This document shows, piece after piece, positions 34,086-42,761 of a stretch of DNA of 64,000 bases. How positions within the stretch are numbered: position 1 is the stretch's first letter; every line of letters begins with the position of its first letter. The translations under genes and the position numbers were made by a program. The notes beneath the pieces are model-generated. The model saw only the letters and a program-made list of their open reading frames with translations, was not told where the DNA came from and did not search any database. Source of the stretch: Alphaproteobacteria bacterium (lineage in GTDB: Bacteria; Pseudomonadota; Alphaproteobacteria; UBA8366). The stretch covers positions 124,001-188,000 of the forward strand of contig WHUA01000005.1 of NCBI GenBank assembly GCA_009377445.1, given 5' to 3'.

Positions 34086-34844
34086 ATGAGCTCACGCACG
34101 AAATTCGCCGTCGTCACCGGAGCGGGAAGCGGCATCGGCCGCTCAGTCTCGCTCGCGCTGCTCGAGGTAGGTTATTCGGTCGCGCTGGCAGGCCGCCGCA
34201 AGGAAGCGCTCGAGGAGACCGCCGGCCTCGCGGGAAAAGACGGGTCGCGCGCCCTCCCCGTCCCGACCGACGTCACCGACGCCAAGTCGATCGCCGCGCT
34301 GTTCGCCACCGTGAGGGAGAAATTCGGCCGCCTCGACCTGCTGTTCAACAACGCGGGCACCGGCACGCCCTCGACCTCGATCGAGGAGCTTACGCTGCAC
34401 CAGTGGCAGCGCGTGGTGGACACCAACCTGACCGGGCCGTTCCTCTGCACCCAGGAAGCGATCCGCATCATGAAGGACCAGAAGCCGATGGGCGGGCGCA
34501 TCGTCAACAACGGCTCGATCTCGGCGCATGTGCCGCGCCCCGGCTCCGCACCCTACACCTCGACCAAGCACGCGATCACCGGGCTGACGCGCTCGACCTC
34601 GCTCGACGGGCGGAAATACGACATCGCCTGCGGCCAGATCGACATCGGCAACGCCGCCACCCCGATGACCGAGCGCATGACGAACGGCGTGCCCCAGGCC
34701 AACGGCACGACGATGGTAGAGCCGCGGATGGACGTGGATCACGTCGGCCAGGCCGTGGTCTACATGGATTCCCTGCCGCTCGACGCGAACGTGCAGTTCA
34801 TTACGGTGATGGCGACGAAGATGCCGTTCATCGGGCGGGGGTAG
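34086..34844 (+). CDS. Short-chain dehydrogenase/reductase
   Basis: A 252-residue NAD(P)-dependent oxidoreductase. The cofactor motif is [18 protein letters not shown] marks strand 4, and the catalytic residues are Ser in NNGSISAH and Tyr/Lys in PYTSTKHAI. The C-terminal half contains [18 protein letters not shown] lies upstream of ATG 34086. It follows the lyase gene closely, so the pair may process one ketone or hydroxyacid. Confidence 0.9.
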   Translation: MSSRTKFAVVTGAGSGIGRSVSLALLEVGYSVALAGRRKEALEETAGLAGKDGSRALPVPTDVTDAKSIAALFATVREKFGRLDLLFNNAGTGTPSTSIEELTLHQWQRVVDTNLTGPFLCTQEAIRIMKDQKPMGGRIVNNGSISAHVPRPGSAPYTSTKHAITGLTRSTSLDGRKYDIACGQIDIGNAATPMTERMTNGVPQANGTTMVEPRMDVDHVGQAVVYMDSLPLDANVQFITVMATKMPFIGRG

Positions 34845-34887
34845 GTCGAGGCGGGAAGCTATTCTATCCCGCGATCGCAAATTTCGT

Positions 34888-34966
34888 CCTCATGCTGAGC
34901 TTGTCGAAGCATGAGTACGCTCCGACGACCGGGGCAGCTCATGCTTCGACAAGCTCAGCATGAGGC
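34888..34966. repeat. Paired palindromic repeat, family B (outward order)
   Basis: Arms 34888-34915 and 34938-34965, both built on CTCATGCT / AGCATGAG with the CTTGTCGAAG centre. The spacer here is GC-rich (ACGCTCCGACGACCGGGGCA), unlike the AT-rich spacer of most copies, and the arms are in the opposite order. Confidence 0.88.
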
Positions 34967-34994
34967 ACAATGGTTTGCCGCCTGACGACAATTC

Positions 34995-36530
34995 TCACCC
35001 CGCCACCAGCCGCCGCGAGCCGCGCTCGACGACGAAGCTGGCGCGCGTACTGACCGGCGCGCCCGGCCTGGATACATAGGGCACGACGCGGAAATCGGTG
35101 CGCCACGCCTCGGGGCTGACGACGCAGCGCAGGTAGCCGCGCTGGCCGTTGTAGAAAGCGATATGCGGGTTCGCGTCGACGATGCGGCGCTGGCTCTTTT
35201 TCGAATCCTCGCCGTCGCCGTTCGACGCGATCGACGTCGCGACGAACTCGCTGCCGAGGATGCCGGAGGCCGGGTCGTCGAAATTCGCCTTCAAGGTGCC
35301 GGCCCAGTTGTTGTGGACGTCGCCCGACAGCGCGACGAGGCCCTGCAGGTCGTGCTTCCCGACCGCGGCGAACAGCCGGTCGCGCGCCGCGAGGTAGCCG
35401 TCCCATTTGTCCGTGTGGTAGAGGTCCGGGCCGTCGTCCCGCGGGCGCCGGCGCTGCATGATCGGCACTTGCTGCGCCAGCACGGTCCACTGCGGCGCCG
35501 GCCCGGCGAATTTTTCGTATAGCCACGCCTCCTGCGCCTCGCCCAGCATCGTCGCTCCGGGATCGTGCGCCGCCGCGCAGCGCTCGGACCATTTCCGCCC
35601 GCAGGGCTGCGGCGTGCGGTGCTGGCGCGTGTCGAGCAGGTGCACCGTCGCGAGGCTGCCGAAGCGCAGCGTCCGGTGGAGGCGCATGGCCGCCCCGAGC
35701 GGCCGCGCCGCCGGGCGGAACGGCAGGTGCTCGTAATAGGCCTGGTAGGCGGCGGCCCGGCGCGCGAGGAAGTTCGTGCGGCCGGCGGCGCCCGTCTCCT
35801 CATGCTCGCCGGCGTAGTCGTTGTCCACCTCATGGTCGTCCGGGACGGCGGCCCAGGGGAAGGCGGCGTGCGCGGCCTGCAGGTCGGGGTCGAGCTTGTA
35901 GAGGGCGTAGCGGTTGCGATACGCCTCGAGCGTCGCCGCCTCGGCGGCGTTGTGCCGGCGCGCCAGATCCTTTTTGATTCCGTCCTCATAGATATAGTCG
36001 CCGACGAACAGCACGAGGTCGAGGTCCTCCGCCGCCAGATGCCGGTGCGCGGTGTAGTAGCCGTGCTGATAGTTCTGGCAGCAGGCCACCGCAAGGTGCA
36101 GCCGCTCGACCGGTTCCGCCGCGGCCGGCGCCGTGCGCGTGCGGCCGATGGCGCTTTCCTTGCCGAGCGCGTTGAAGCGGTACCAGTAGTGCCGCCCGGG
36201 CTCGAGACCGCCGACTTCGCGGCGGATCGTGTGCGCCGTGTCCGGCCGCGCGGTCCATTCGCCGCGCTGCACGATCCGGCGCATTGCCTCGTCCTCCGCC
36301 ACCTCCCAGCGAACGGGAACGTTCTGGGCCGGCATGCCGCCGCCGTTCAGCGGATCGGGCGCGAGGCGCGTCCAGATCATGACGCTGTCCGGCAGCGGAT
36401 CGCCCGACGCCACGCCGAGCGTGAACAGCGGGTTGGAAGGCGCCGCGTGGGAACGGGCGGAGCCGAGCAGCGGAAGAACCGAAAGCGCGGCCGACTGCTT
36501 GAGGACACTCCGGCGCGTGATCTGGGTCAT
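34995..36530 (-). CDS. phoD: PhoD-family alkaline phosphatase/phosphodiesterase, Tat-exported
   Basis: A 511-residue secreted phosphatase. The N-terminus has a twin-arginine signal (TRRSVLKQSAALSVLPLLG). A beta-rich domain (LFTLGVASGDPLPDSVMIWTRL) precedes the metallophosphatase core: VACCQNYQHGYY, DLVLFVGDYIYED, AVPDDHEVDNDYAGEH and VALSGDVHNNW, which carry the Fe/Ca ligands of PhoD enzymes. It should release phosphate from esters or diesters in the periplasm. No pho-box was recognised. The start ATG 36530 lies 20 bp from a family B repeat. Confidence 0.92.
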   Translation of the reverse strand: MTQITRRSVLKQSAALSVLPLLGSARSHAAPSNPLFTLGVASGDPLPDSVMIWTRLAPDPLNGGGMPAQNVPVRWEVAEDEAMRRIVQRGEWTARPDTAHTIRREVGGLEPGRHYWYRFNALGKESAIGRTRTAPAAAEPVERLHLAVACCQNYQHGYYTAHRHLAAEDLDLVLFVGDYIYEDGIKKDLARRHNAAEAATLEAYRNRYALYKLDPDLQAAHAAFPWAAVPDDHEVDNDYAGEHEETGAAGRTNFLARRAAAYQAYYEHLPFRPAARPLGAAMRLHRTLRFGSLATVHLLDTRQHRTPQPCGRKWSERCAAAHDPGATMLGEAQEAWLYEKFAGPAPQWTVLAQQVPIMQRRRPRDDGPDLYHTDKWDGYLAARDRLFAAVGKHDLQGLVALSGDVHNNWAGTLKANFDDPASGILGSEFVATSIASNGDGEDSKKSQRRIVDANPHIAFYNGQRGYLRCVVSPEAWRTDFRVVPYVSRPGAPVSTRASFVVERGSRRLVAG

Positions 36531-36550
36531 TCTTGATCAACTCGTCATTG

Positions 36551-36629
36551 CCCTCATGCTGAGCCTGTCGAAGCATGAGCGGCTCGGTGCCCGGAGCGTA
36601 CTCATCCTTCGACAGGCTCAGGATGAGGC
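36551..36629. repeat. Paired palindromic repeat, family B (outward order, mixed stems)
   Basis: Left arm 36551-36579 uses the CATGCT/AGCATG stem and right arm 36600-36628 uses CATCCT/AGGATG, so the two arms of one element differ by paired substitutions. Confidence 0.88.
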
Positions 36630-36679
36630 GAAGGTGGCGCCGAATCGTGAAAGGTCGAAGCCAGGAAACGGAGTAGCGG

Positions 36680-37879
36680 CTAGATTACACCCTCCGCCGC
36701 CAGCGCAGCTATCTCGGCTTCCGACTTCCCGAGCAGGCCGCCGTAGATCTCGGCGTTGTGCTTGCCGATCGCCGGGCCTGCATGCGTGATCCGGCCAGGC
36801 GTGCCGGTGAGCTTGGGGATGACGGCCGGCATGACGACCTCGCCCTCCTCGTCGTCGGGGATGGCGGCAATGTTGGCCCGCGCCGCGTAGTGCGGGTCGG
36901 TTGCGATGTCGGCGGCGGTGTAAATGCCGCCGAAGGGGACGTTGCCCGCGACCAGCCGCGCTTCGATGTCGGCGAAATCCCGGCCCGCGATCCAGTCCGC
37001 CAGCAATTGCTCCAGCTCGTCCGCGCGCTCGATGCGGCCCCGGCTCTTCGCGTAGCGCGCGTCGGCCGCGAGCTCGGGCCGGTCCATCGCCTCGGTGAGG
37101 CGCTGCCATACTTTGTCGCCGCCGGCGGCGATCTGCACGTAGCGGCCGTCGCGCGTCCGGAAGGTGCCGGCGGGCGCAAAGGTGGGATTGCGGTTGCCGA
37201 TGCGCTCGCGGATCTCGCCGGTCTTGGCGAATTTGGTCAGCATGTCGGCGGTGATCCGGAAAGTCGGCTCGTAGAGCGCGAGGTCGATCATCTGCCCTTC
37301 GCCGCCTTGCGCGTCGCGCTGGTAGAGCGCGAACATCGCCGCCAGCGCGCCGAAGGTGCCGGTGTTGTAGTCCGCGGTCGGAAAGGCCGGGCGCACCGGG
37401 TAGCGGTCGGGAAAGCCGGTCGGGTACATGTAGCCGGAGAAGCCGAGCGCGATGCGGTCGTAGCCGGCGCGCTTCGCGTAAGGACCCGTCTGGCCGTAGC
37501 CGGAGACTCGCACCATGATCAGGCGCGGGTTGATGGCGCGCAGCGCTTCCCAGCCGAGATTCCATTTCTCCATCGTGCCGGGCGTGAAGTTCTCGAACAG
37601 GACGTCGGCCCGGCGCACCAGCTCGCGCAGGATCGCCTGCCCCGCCGCGACACGCAGGTTGAGCGTGACGCATTTCTTGTTGCGCCCCTCGACCAGCCAG
37701 TTGGGCGAGCGCACGGCCTTGCCGTTCTGCGGCGTGCCGCGCAGCGCGTCGCCCGATCCCGGCTGCTCCACCTTGATCACCTCGGCGCCGAAATCGCCCA
37801 GCATGGTCGCCCCGAACGGCCCCGCGATCAGCGAGCCGATATCGAGGACGCGGACGCCGGAAAGGGGGAGTGCGGTCAC
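36680..37879 (-). CDS. CaiB/BaiF-family CoA transferase
   Basis: A 399-residue type III CoA transferase that moves CoA between carboxylic acids. The N-terminal half shows LSGVRVLDIGSLIAGPFGATMLGDFGAEVIKVEQPGSGD, then NKKCVTLNLR, VLFENFTPGTMEKWNLGW and VRVSGYGQTGPY. The nucleophilic aspartate is expected in TADYNTGTFGALAAMFAL. AAGGAGG precedes the GTG at 37879, which fits the family N-terminus; the upstream ATG frame is partly repeat. A paralogue is cut by the right window edge. Confidence 0.9.
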   Translation of the reverse strand: MTALPLSGVRVLDIGSLIAGPFGATMLGDFGAEVIKVEQPGSGDALRGTPQNGKAVRSPNWLVEGRNKKCVTLNLRVAAGQAILRELVRRADVLFENFTPGTMEKWNLGWEALRAINPRLIMVRVSGYGQTGPYAKRAGYDRIALGFSGYMYPTGFPDRYPVRPAFPTADYNTGTFGALAAMFALYQRDAQGGEGQMIDLALYEPTFRITADMLTKFAKTGEIRERIGNRNPTFAPAGTFRTRDGRYVQIAAGGDKVWQRLTEAMDRPELAADARYAKSRGRIERADELEQLLADWIAGRDFADIEARLVAGNVPFGGIYTAADIATDPHYAARANIAAIPDDEEGEVVMPAVIPKLTGTPGRITHAGPAIGKHNAEIYGGLLGKSEAEIAALAAEGVI

Positions 37880-37909
37880 GGTGCCTCCTTCGTGGCTTGG
37901 AGCGAGCCG

Positions 37910-37993
37910 CCTCATCCTTCGACAGGCTCAGGATGAGGGCTAAGCTATTGTTCCAAACAAATTAACCTCATGCTGAGCTTGTCGAAGCATGAG
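37910..37993. repeat. Paired palindromic repeat, family B
   Basis: Arms 37910-37938 (CATCCT/AGGATG stem) and 37966-37993 (CATGCT/AGCATG stem) face each other across an AT-rich spacer (CTATTGTTCCAAACAAATTA). Confidence 0.9.
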
Positions 37994-38030
37994 TCGCTCG
38001 GTGCCTCGACTACGTCCCTACTCGCCGCCC

Positions 38031-38984
38031 CTACTCCGCCGCCTTCACCGCAAGGCCCTCATCCACCCGCCGCGACTTCGCGACCTCCTTGTTGGCGTCG
38101 AACTCCGCCTTGCGGCGCGCGATCTCCTCCGCCGACAGCCGCTCGACGTTGCTGAAATCGAGCTTCCAGTCGGGACTGTCGCTCCAGCGCAGCGGCGACT
38201 GCACGGTCGTGCGCGGCCCGGGCGCGGTCTCCAGCACCTCGAGCGCGAGCTCCATCGTGAAAGCCTGCGACGCCACGTCCTTCGGCCTGCCGGCGGCGTT
38301 GCCCAGCGGGAAGTCGCTGAACAGGAAGCGCGGCACGCCGACATGCTCGACGATGTCCTTGGCGCAGCCCATGACCACCGTCGGGATGCCGTTCGCCTCG
38401 AGATGCCGCGCGGCCAGACTCACGGTCTGGTGGCATACCGGACAATTGGCGGCGAGCACGGCGGCGTCGCTCCCGTCCTCGCGGACGCGGGCCAGGATAT
38501 CGACGCAGTCCTGCTCGATCGTCGTCTTCTGGCTACGGTTGGTCGGGGCGCCGATGAAGCGCGGCGCGACCGAGCCGATGCGCCCCGCGGCGGCGAGGCG
38601 CTTGAGCTGCTTCAACGGGAACCAGGTGTCGACGTCTTCCGCCGTCGTGTGCTTGCGGTCGATGCCGACATGCGAGATGCGCAGGTCGGGCTCGCCCTCG
38701 ATGCTCATCGCGTAGACGCGGTAAAACTTGGCGGCGGCGTTGTAGGGCGCGCCCGGCCCCTGGTCGCCCTTGTCGGGCTGGTAGGGCGCCGCCGTCGTCA
38801 CCAGCGAGATGCGGCACTCGGAAAGGGGCTTACGGAGCGGCGTGAAGGGAACGTCCGCGTACTGCGCCCAGCGGTAGGGCTTGCCGTAGCCGAGCGTCTG
38901 GTAATAGGTGCCGATCCGGTGGAGATAGGGGATCGGCGCGTCGTGCTCGGCCGCGAATTCCAATCCATCCATTTTGCCGGTCAT
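38031..38984 (-). CDS. GrdB-like protein (glycine/sarcosine/betaine reductase selenoprotein B family) with cysteine in place of selenocysteine
   Basis: A 317-residue homologue of the substrate-specific subunit of anaerobic amino-acid reductases. The region ANCPVCHQTVSLAARHLEANGIPTVVMG, followed by GVPRFLFSDFPLGNAAG, aligns with the selenocysteine segment and the following PLG motif of GrdB; here positions 181 and 184 are ordinary cysteines. It is shorter than GrdB (about 430) and no GrdA/GrdC genes are near, so it cannot be a full glycine reductase. A reductive cleavage or thiol role is inferred. A DUF1737 gene lies just upstream on the same strand. Confidence 0.8.
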   Translation of the reverse strand: MTGKMDGLEFAAEHDAPIPYLHRIGTYYQTLGYGKPYRWAQYADVPFTPLRKPLSECRISLVTTAAPYQPDKGDQGPGAPYNAAAKFYRVYAMSIEGEPDLRISHVGIDRKHTTAEDVDTWFPLKQLKRLAAAGRIGSVAPRFIGAPTNRSQKTTIEQDCVDILARVREDGSDAAVLAANCPVCHQTVSLAARHLEANGIPTVVMGCAKDIVEHVGVPRFLFSDFPLGNAAGRPKDVASQAFTMELALEVLETAPGPRTTVQSPLRWSDSPDWKLDFSNVERLSAEEIARRKAEFDANKEVAKSRRVDEGLAVKAAE

Positions 38985-39002
38985 TCTCTCGTGTCCTTTG
39001 TA

Positions 39003-39206
39003 TTACTCGCTGTCGTCCCCGCGGCGGCGGCGGTGATGGCTCGGCTCGATGACGACGGCCTGAGCCACGATGCAACGCTCGCCGTTGAATGCGATCGCGG
39101 GCGAGCCGTGCAGGACGTAGCCCTCGTCGAGCGCCGCGGACACCCGCTCGCAGAAGCTCTTGTCGTCCGGACCGGTCAGCAGGCGGTAACGGAGGAACTC
39201 GGCCAT
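39003..39206 (-). CDS. DUF1737-type small protein
   Basis: A 67-residue soluble protein: EFLRYRLLTGPDDKSFCERVSAALDEGYVLHGSPAIAFNGERCIVAQAVV. The pattern (YRLLTG.D...F...V...L..GY.L.GSP....) is that of DUF1737, a small domain that binds or precedes other proteins and has no known activity. ATG 39206 is preceded by a purine run (AAAGAGA). It is 18 bp upstream of the GrdB-like gene and probably co-transcribed. Confidence 0.85.
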   Translation of the reverse strand: MAEFLRYRLLTGPDDKSFCERVSAALDEGYVLHGSPAIAFNGERCIVAQAVVIEPSHHRRRRGDDSE

Positions 39207-39267
39207 GGTCGGGTCTCTTTCAATTGCTCTATCGGAACGAGTATACGCGCTTCGGCTTGGGCGCAAT

Positions 39268-39531
39268 ATGGCGATCGATGCCGGGAGCGCTCGTCCTTCG
39301 TCCCTCGACAAGCTCGGCTATTCCCGGCGGCTCATGGCGGCGATGTTCGACTGGGCCGAGGCGCAGGGCGCCAAGGGCGTATGCCTGCAGGTGGAAGCGG
39401 CGAACGCCCCCGCCGTCGCGCTCTACCGCGGCCTCGGCCTCGGGACGGAGCGCTTCCGCTATCACTACCGGCGCGCGCCGGGTGATGTGGCGTCACCGAG
39501 AGCACCTCATCCTTCGACAGGCTCAGGATGA
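39268..39531 (+). pseudogene. C-terminal fragment of a GNAT acetyltransferase
   Basis: The frame reads LDKLGYSRRLMAAMFDWAEAQGAKGVCLQVEAANAPAVALYRGLGL, the usual acetyl-CoA-binding helix and C-terminal half of a GNAT enzyme, without any N-terminal half. Its last residues (PHPSTGSG and stop) are encoded by the family B repeat. No ribosome site is evident at the ATG 39268. It is best read as a decayed gene, though translation of a small product cannot be excluded. Confidence 0.65.
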
Positions 39532-39589
39532 GGCATAAAGATTTGATTTAAAATGAAGAACCTCATGCTGAGCTTGTCGAAGCATGAGG
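39505..39589. repeat. Paired palindromic repeat, family B
   Basis: Arms 39505-39533 (CATCCT/AGGATG stem) and 39560-39589 (CATGCT/AGCATG stem) with an AT-rich spacer. The left arm supplies the end of the GNAT fragment. Confidence 0.9.
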
Positions 39590-39605
39590 TTCCCCGCTCC
39601 GCCCC

Positions 39606-40625
39606 CTACTTCCCGAGGCTGTACACCCGCGCCGCGGTGTCGTGATACAGCTTCGCCTTGTCGCTCTTCGAGTAGTCCTTGGTCAGGCGCTTGAAGGAGT
39701 TCCAGACGACGTTGTAGCTGCAGCTCAGCTTGTCGACCGGGAAGTTGGACTCGAACATGCAGCGGTCGGCGCCGAACTTCTCGATGGTGTAGTCGAAGAA
39801 GGGCCGCGTCGCGTCGATCAGTTCCTGGCTGGTTGGCGGCTTCTTCTGCTCGTGCCAGTGGAAGCCGTTGATGTCCATGTTCAGGCCGCCGAGCTTCGCC
39901 ACGACGTTCCGGCACTTGGCCAGCTCGGCGATTTCCTTGCGCCAGTAGTCGAGCACTTCCTTCTGCTTGCCTTCGTAAGAGCCCTGGCCGAGCGGGCCGC
40001 CGAAATGGTTCAGGATGATCGTCGTGTCCGGATACGCGCGCGCGAGGTCCGCCAGTTCGCCGATCTGCTTCATGTAGCACCAGCCCTCGAAGGTCATCTT
40101 GCGCTTGCCTAGCTGGGCGAAGCCTTCGCGGAACTTCTTGTCCATGTAGCGGTGTTCCGGCGGATTGGTGCGGTGGTTGCGGATCGCCGGATCGGCGTCC
40201 CACGCCACCGCGTGGCGGATGCCCCGGAAGCGGCCGTTGCCGGCGGCCTTCAGCGCGTCCAGCACCTCGCCCGCTGCGGCGCCCCGCGTCAGGTCCGCGT
40301 GGCCGATGATGCCGGCGGCAACCCGCGTCTTGCCGTAGAGTCCCGATGCGCTCATCGCCGTGATGCCGTTGACGAACTCGACCTCGCCGACCGGCTTCAT
40401 CGCCTCGGGCCCGTCCGCCTTGTACATCGCGTGGCATTCGATGAAGACGGTGGAGACGATGTTGTGGCCGCCGTTCGTGTCCTCCAGGATGTTCTCCAAC
40501 AGGTAGCGCGTCTCGATCGCGTCGGGGCGCAGGTCCCACAGGTGGTGATGCGGATCGCAGATCGGCAGGTCGGGCTCGAGCGCCTCTTCCATCACCTGGT
40601 CCAGCCACTTGTTGTTTCTTGGCAT
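39606..40625 (-). CDS. Amidohydrolase family protein (PF04909 type)
   Basis: A 339-residue metal-dependent TIM-barrel hydrolase. The N-terminal metal motif is ICDPHHHLWDL; the barrel continues with GIIGHADLTRG, RFRGIRHAVAWD, ILNHFGGPLG (histidine ligand) and DRCMFESNFPVDK, the C-terminal acid. Relatives act on lactones, 2-pyrone-4,6-dicarboxylate or decarboxylate aromatic acids. AGGAGG precedes ATG 40625. It is divergent from the FMN riboswitch. Confidence 0.88.
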   Translation of the reverse strand: MPRNNKWLDQVMEEALEPDLPICDPHHHLWDLRPDAIETRYLLENILEDTNGGHNIVSTVFIECHAMYKADGPEAMKPVGEVEFVNGITAMSASGLYGKTRVAAGIIGHADLTRGAAAGEVLDALKAAGNGRFRGIRHAVAWDADPAIRNHRTNPPEHRYMDKKFREGFAQLGKRKMTFEGWCYMKQIGELADLARAYPDTTIILNHFGGPLGQGSYEGKQKEVLDYWRKEIAELAKCRNVVAKLGGLNMDINGFHWHEQKKPPTSQELIDATRPFFDYTIEKFGADRCMFESNFPVDKLSCSYNVVWNSFKRLTKDYSKSDKAKLYHDTAARVYSLGK

Positions 40626-40767
40626 TGGGGCATCCCTCCTGTGTCGTTGCCGCCGGTTCAGGATGGTAACGCCCGCGGCGGCGCAACGCCAATCGGAGTC
40701 GCCAGCGTTGGCTTCGCCGTTCTATACTGCGCACGCCGCCGCGCGGAGAGCCCGCAACGCGGCAGAC

Positions 40768-40925
40768 GTTCTCAGGGCGGGGTGGAATTCCCCACCGGCG
40801 GTAAATGCAAGAAGCGCATGAGCCCGCGAGCGCCCGCCGCGCCCGACAAGACGCATGGCGGCGGGGTCAGCAGATCCGGTGCGAAGCCGGAGCCGACGGT
40901 CACAGTCCGGATGGAAGAGAACGGG
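40768..40925 (+). promoter_or_regulatory. FMN riboswitch (RFN element)
   Basis: The conserved segments appear in order: TTCTCAGGGCGGGGTG with AATTCCCCACCGGCGGTAA, AGCCCGCGAGCGCC, GTCAGCAGATCCGGTG, GAAGCCGGAGCCGACGGTCA and CAGTCCGGATGGAAGAGAAC. This is the full six-stem aptamer. It sits 90 bp before ribH and should lower its expression when FMN is abundant; the short expression platform without a T-run suggests control of translation. TATACT at 40723-40728 is a possible -10 box. Confidence 0.97.
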
Positions 40926-41014
40926 ATGCTGCCGGGCCTGAGCCGCGCCTTCGGCGCTGTGCCCTCCGCTCCCCTGAAGCCCTGATTCTGGTAACGAAAC
41001 GACGAGGTATTGCC

Positions 41015-41539
41015 ATGAATCAGCATTCCCCACGCATCGACTCCGCCGGCGCCGTGTCGCCGCCCCTGCCGCTGCCGGAGGGCAAGCGGATCGCCGTGAT
41101 CCAGGCGTGCTGGCATCGCGACATCGTCGAGAACGCCCGCGCCGCCTTCATGCAGGAGATCCGCGCGCACGGCATCGGCGCCACCGCCATCGACCATTTC
41201 GAGGTGCCGGGCAGCCTGGAAATTCCCCTGCAGGCGAAGCTGCTTGCCAAGACCGGCCGCTACGCCGCGATCGTCGGCATCGGCCTGATCGTGGACGGCG
41301 GCATCTACCGCCACGACTTCGTGGCGCGCACGGTACTCGACGGCCTGATGCGCGTGCAGCTCGACACCGAGGTGCCGGTGCTTTCCGTGGTCCTCACGCC
41401 GCATCATTTTCACGAGCACGCCGATCATCGCGAATTCTTCGCACGCCATTTCCGCGTCAAGGGGGCTGAGGCGGCCGAGGCCTGCGCGAAAACCCTGGTC
41501 AACAGGGCATTGCTCGAGGATCGGATGCGCGGAAATTGA
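41015..41539 (+). CDS. ribH: 6,7-dimethyl-8-ribityllumazine synthase, RibH2 type
   Basis: A 174-residue enzyme of riboflavin synthesis that condenses 5-amino-6-ribitylaminouracil with 3,4-dihydroxy-2-butanone 4-phosphate. Seen: RIAVIQACWHRDIVENARAAF, FEVPGSLEIPLQAKLLA, GLIVDGGIYRHDFVA and PHHFHEHADHREFFARHFRVKGAEAA. The last block is characteristic of the decameric RibH2 lumazine synthases known from Brucella and Mesorhizobium. GAGG precedes ATG 41015. No other rib gene is present; RibH2 genes are typically solitary and under an FMN riboswitch. Confidence 0.95.
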   Translation: MNQHSPRIDSAGAVSPPLPLPEGKRIAVIQACWHRDIVENARAAFMQEIRAHGIGATAIDHFEVPGSLEIPLQAKLLAKTGRYAAIVGIGLIVDGGIYRHDFVARTVLDGLMRVQLDTEVPVLSVVLTPHHFHEHADHREFFARHFRVKGAEAAEACAKTLVNRALLEDRMRGN

Positions 41540-41737
41540 GACCGCCCTATCGCCCGAAACAGTTTGCGCTATATATTGTCGATAAATATTATCGGCCGAC
41601 AAAATACACGACAGAATGCCGGGCCCGCAGAAGACGGGTTTTGTTTTAGCATCCCGTTAAGGGATGCCCGGCTAAATAAAGACCGACTAGGGACTAACTA
41701 GGCCGATCGCAAGATCGGGACGAGTGGCGGAGGACAC

Positions 41738-42418
41738 ATGCGAGCGTTTCTGCTTGCGTTTGTACTGATAGGATTGTGCGCGTCGAGTGGCTTCGCTGCG
41801 GCCTATCGCCTTCTCGTCCTCGACGGCCATCCGGTAAAATGGGGCGAGTCGAGCTTCGGCGCGGGCGCGAGCCTCAAATACGGCTTCGTTCGCGAGGCAA
41901 GCAAATTCCCGAACGCGATCAACTGCAAGGCGATGACGCCGGTGGCGCCGATGCTCGCGCGCTCGAAGATCGCGGAAACGGCGTTCCGGAACGAGATCCG
42001 CATCGCCTTCGACGAGTGGGAGAAGGTGGCGAACCTGCGGTTCACGCATGTCGACGATCCCGCGCAGGCCGATATCCTCATCGGCGCGCAGGCGGAGCCG
42101 TCCGGCATCGCCTTCGCCAACGTGTGGCACGCGGCAAACGGCGACGGCCGCATCGCCGCAATCACCAAGGCGAGCATCTGCTTCAATCCGCGGCTCCCTT
42201 GGGAAACCAGCCTGGACGGCGACAAAGCCACCCTCTCCTTCCGCCAGATCGCGGCGCATGAGATCGGCCACGCCATCGGATTGGACCATCCCGGCAGCAC
42301 GGGGCAGCTCATGGGCTACCGCTACAGCGAAGAGACGCCCGGCCTCCAGGCCGGGGACGTGCTGGGTGCGGTCAAGCTCTATGGCGCCGTCCGCCCCTCG
42401 CCCAACCGCCGCCCCTGA
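41738..42418 (+). CDS. Secreted matrixin-type metalloprotease
   Basis: A 226-residue exported protein. Signal peptide RAFLLAFVLIGLCASSGFAAA; after about 50 residues a metzincin catalytic domain: EIRIAFDEWEKVANLRFTHV, ADILIGAQ and the zinc motif AAHEIGHAIGLDHPGS, followed by the Met-turn LMGYRY and SEETPGLQAGDVLGAVKLYG. This order is that of matrixins (PF00413). GGAG stands 5 nt before the start. It should degrade peptides outside the cell or in the periplasm. No secretion genes are adjacent. Confidence 0.9.
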   Translation: MRAFLLAFVLIGLCASSGFAAAYRLLVLDGHPVKWGESSFGAGASLKYGFVREASKFPNAINCKAMTPVAPMLARSKIAETAFRNEIRIAFDEWEKVANLRFTHVDDPAQADILIGAQAEPSGIAFANVWHAANGDGRIAAITKASICFNPRLPWETSLDGDKATLSFRQIAAHEIGHAIGLDHPGSTGQLMGYRYSEETPGLQAGDVLGAVKLYGAVRPSPNRRP

Positions 42419-42438
42419 CTTTTCCGCCGGGCATTTCG

Positions 42439-42519
42439 TCAGAAGCTGATCACGCCGAACAGCATCAGCAAGAGCACGATGCTGAGCGGCACGCCGAGAA
42501 ACCAGAGCAAGATCGGCAT
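42439..42519 (-). CDS. 26-residue single-helix membrane peptide
   Basis: A very short frame encoding one uninterrupted hydrophobic helix (LLWFLGVPLSIVLLLMLFGV). GGGAGA is placed 6 nt before ATG 42519, an ideal ribosome site, and the stop follows at the C-terminal SF. The good site and the clean helix favour a real small protein, perhaps a regulator of a membrane complex. Its transcript diverges from the PRC-barrel gene. Confidence 0.6.
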   Translation of the reverse strand: MPILLWFLGVPLSIVLLLMLFGVISF

Positions 42520-42761
42520 TTTCACTCTCCCGTTGATTCTGAGTACGCAATCAACGGCCGGGTGCGGCGTGGTGTTCCGCGGCGTTTCATAACGGATTGA
42601 TTTCGCAGGATGTATTTTCCAGATTCCGGGGCGCCCATTCCGCGGCCGCGAATTCTTCTCGGAACTCCGGCCCGCCGCTGCTGTTCGTTTGGTGACTGCG
42701 GCTACACGGAAGACGTTCTTCCGGGCCGGGTTGAATAGAAATTGCCGAGAGGACATCGATC

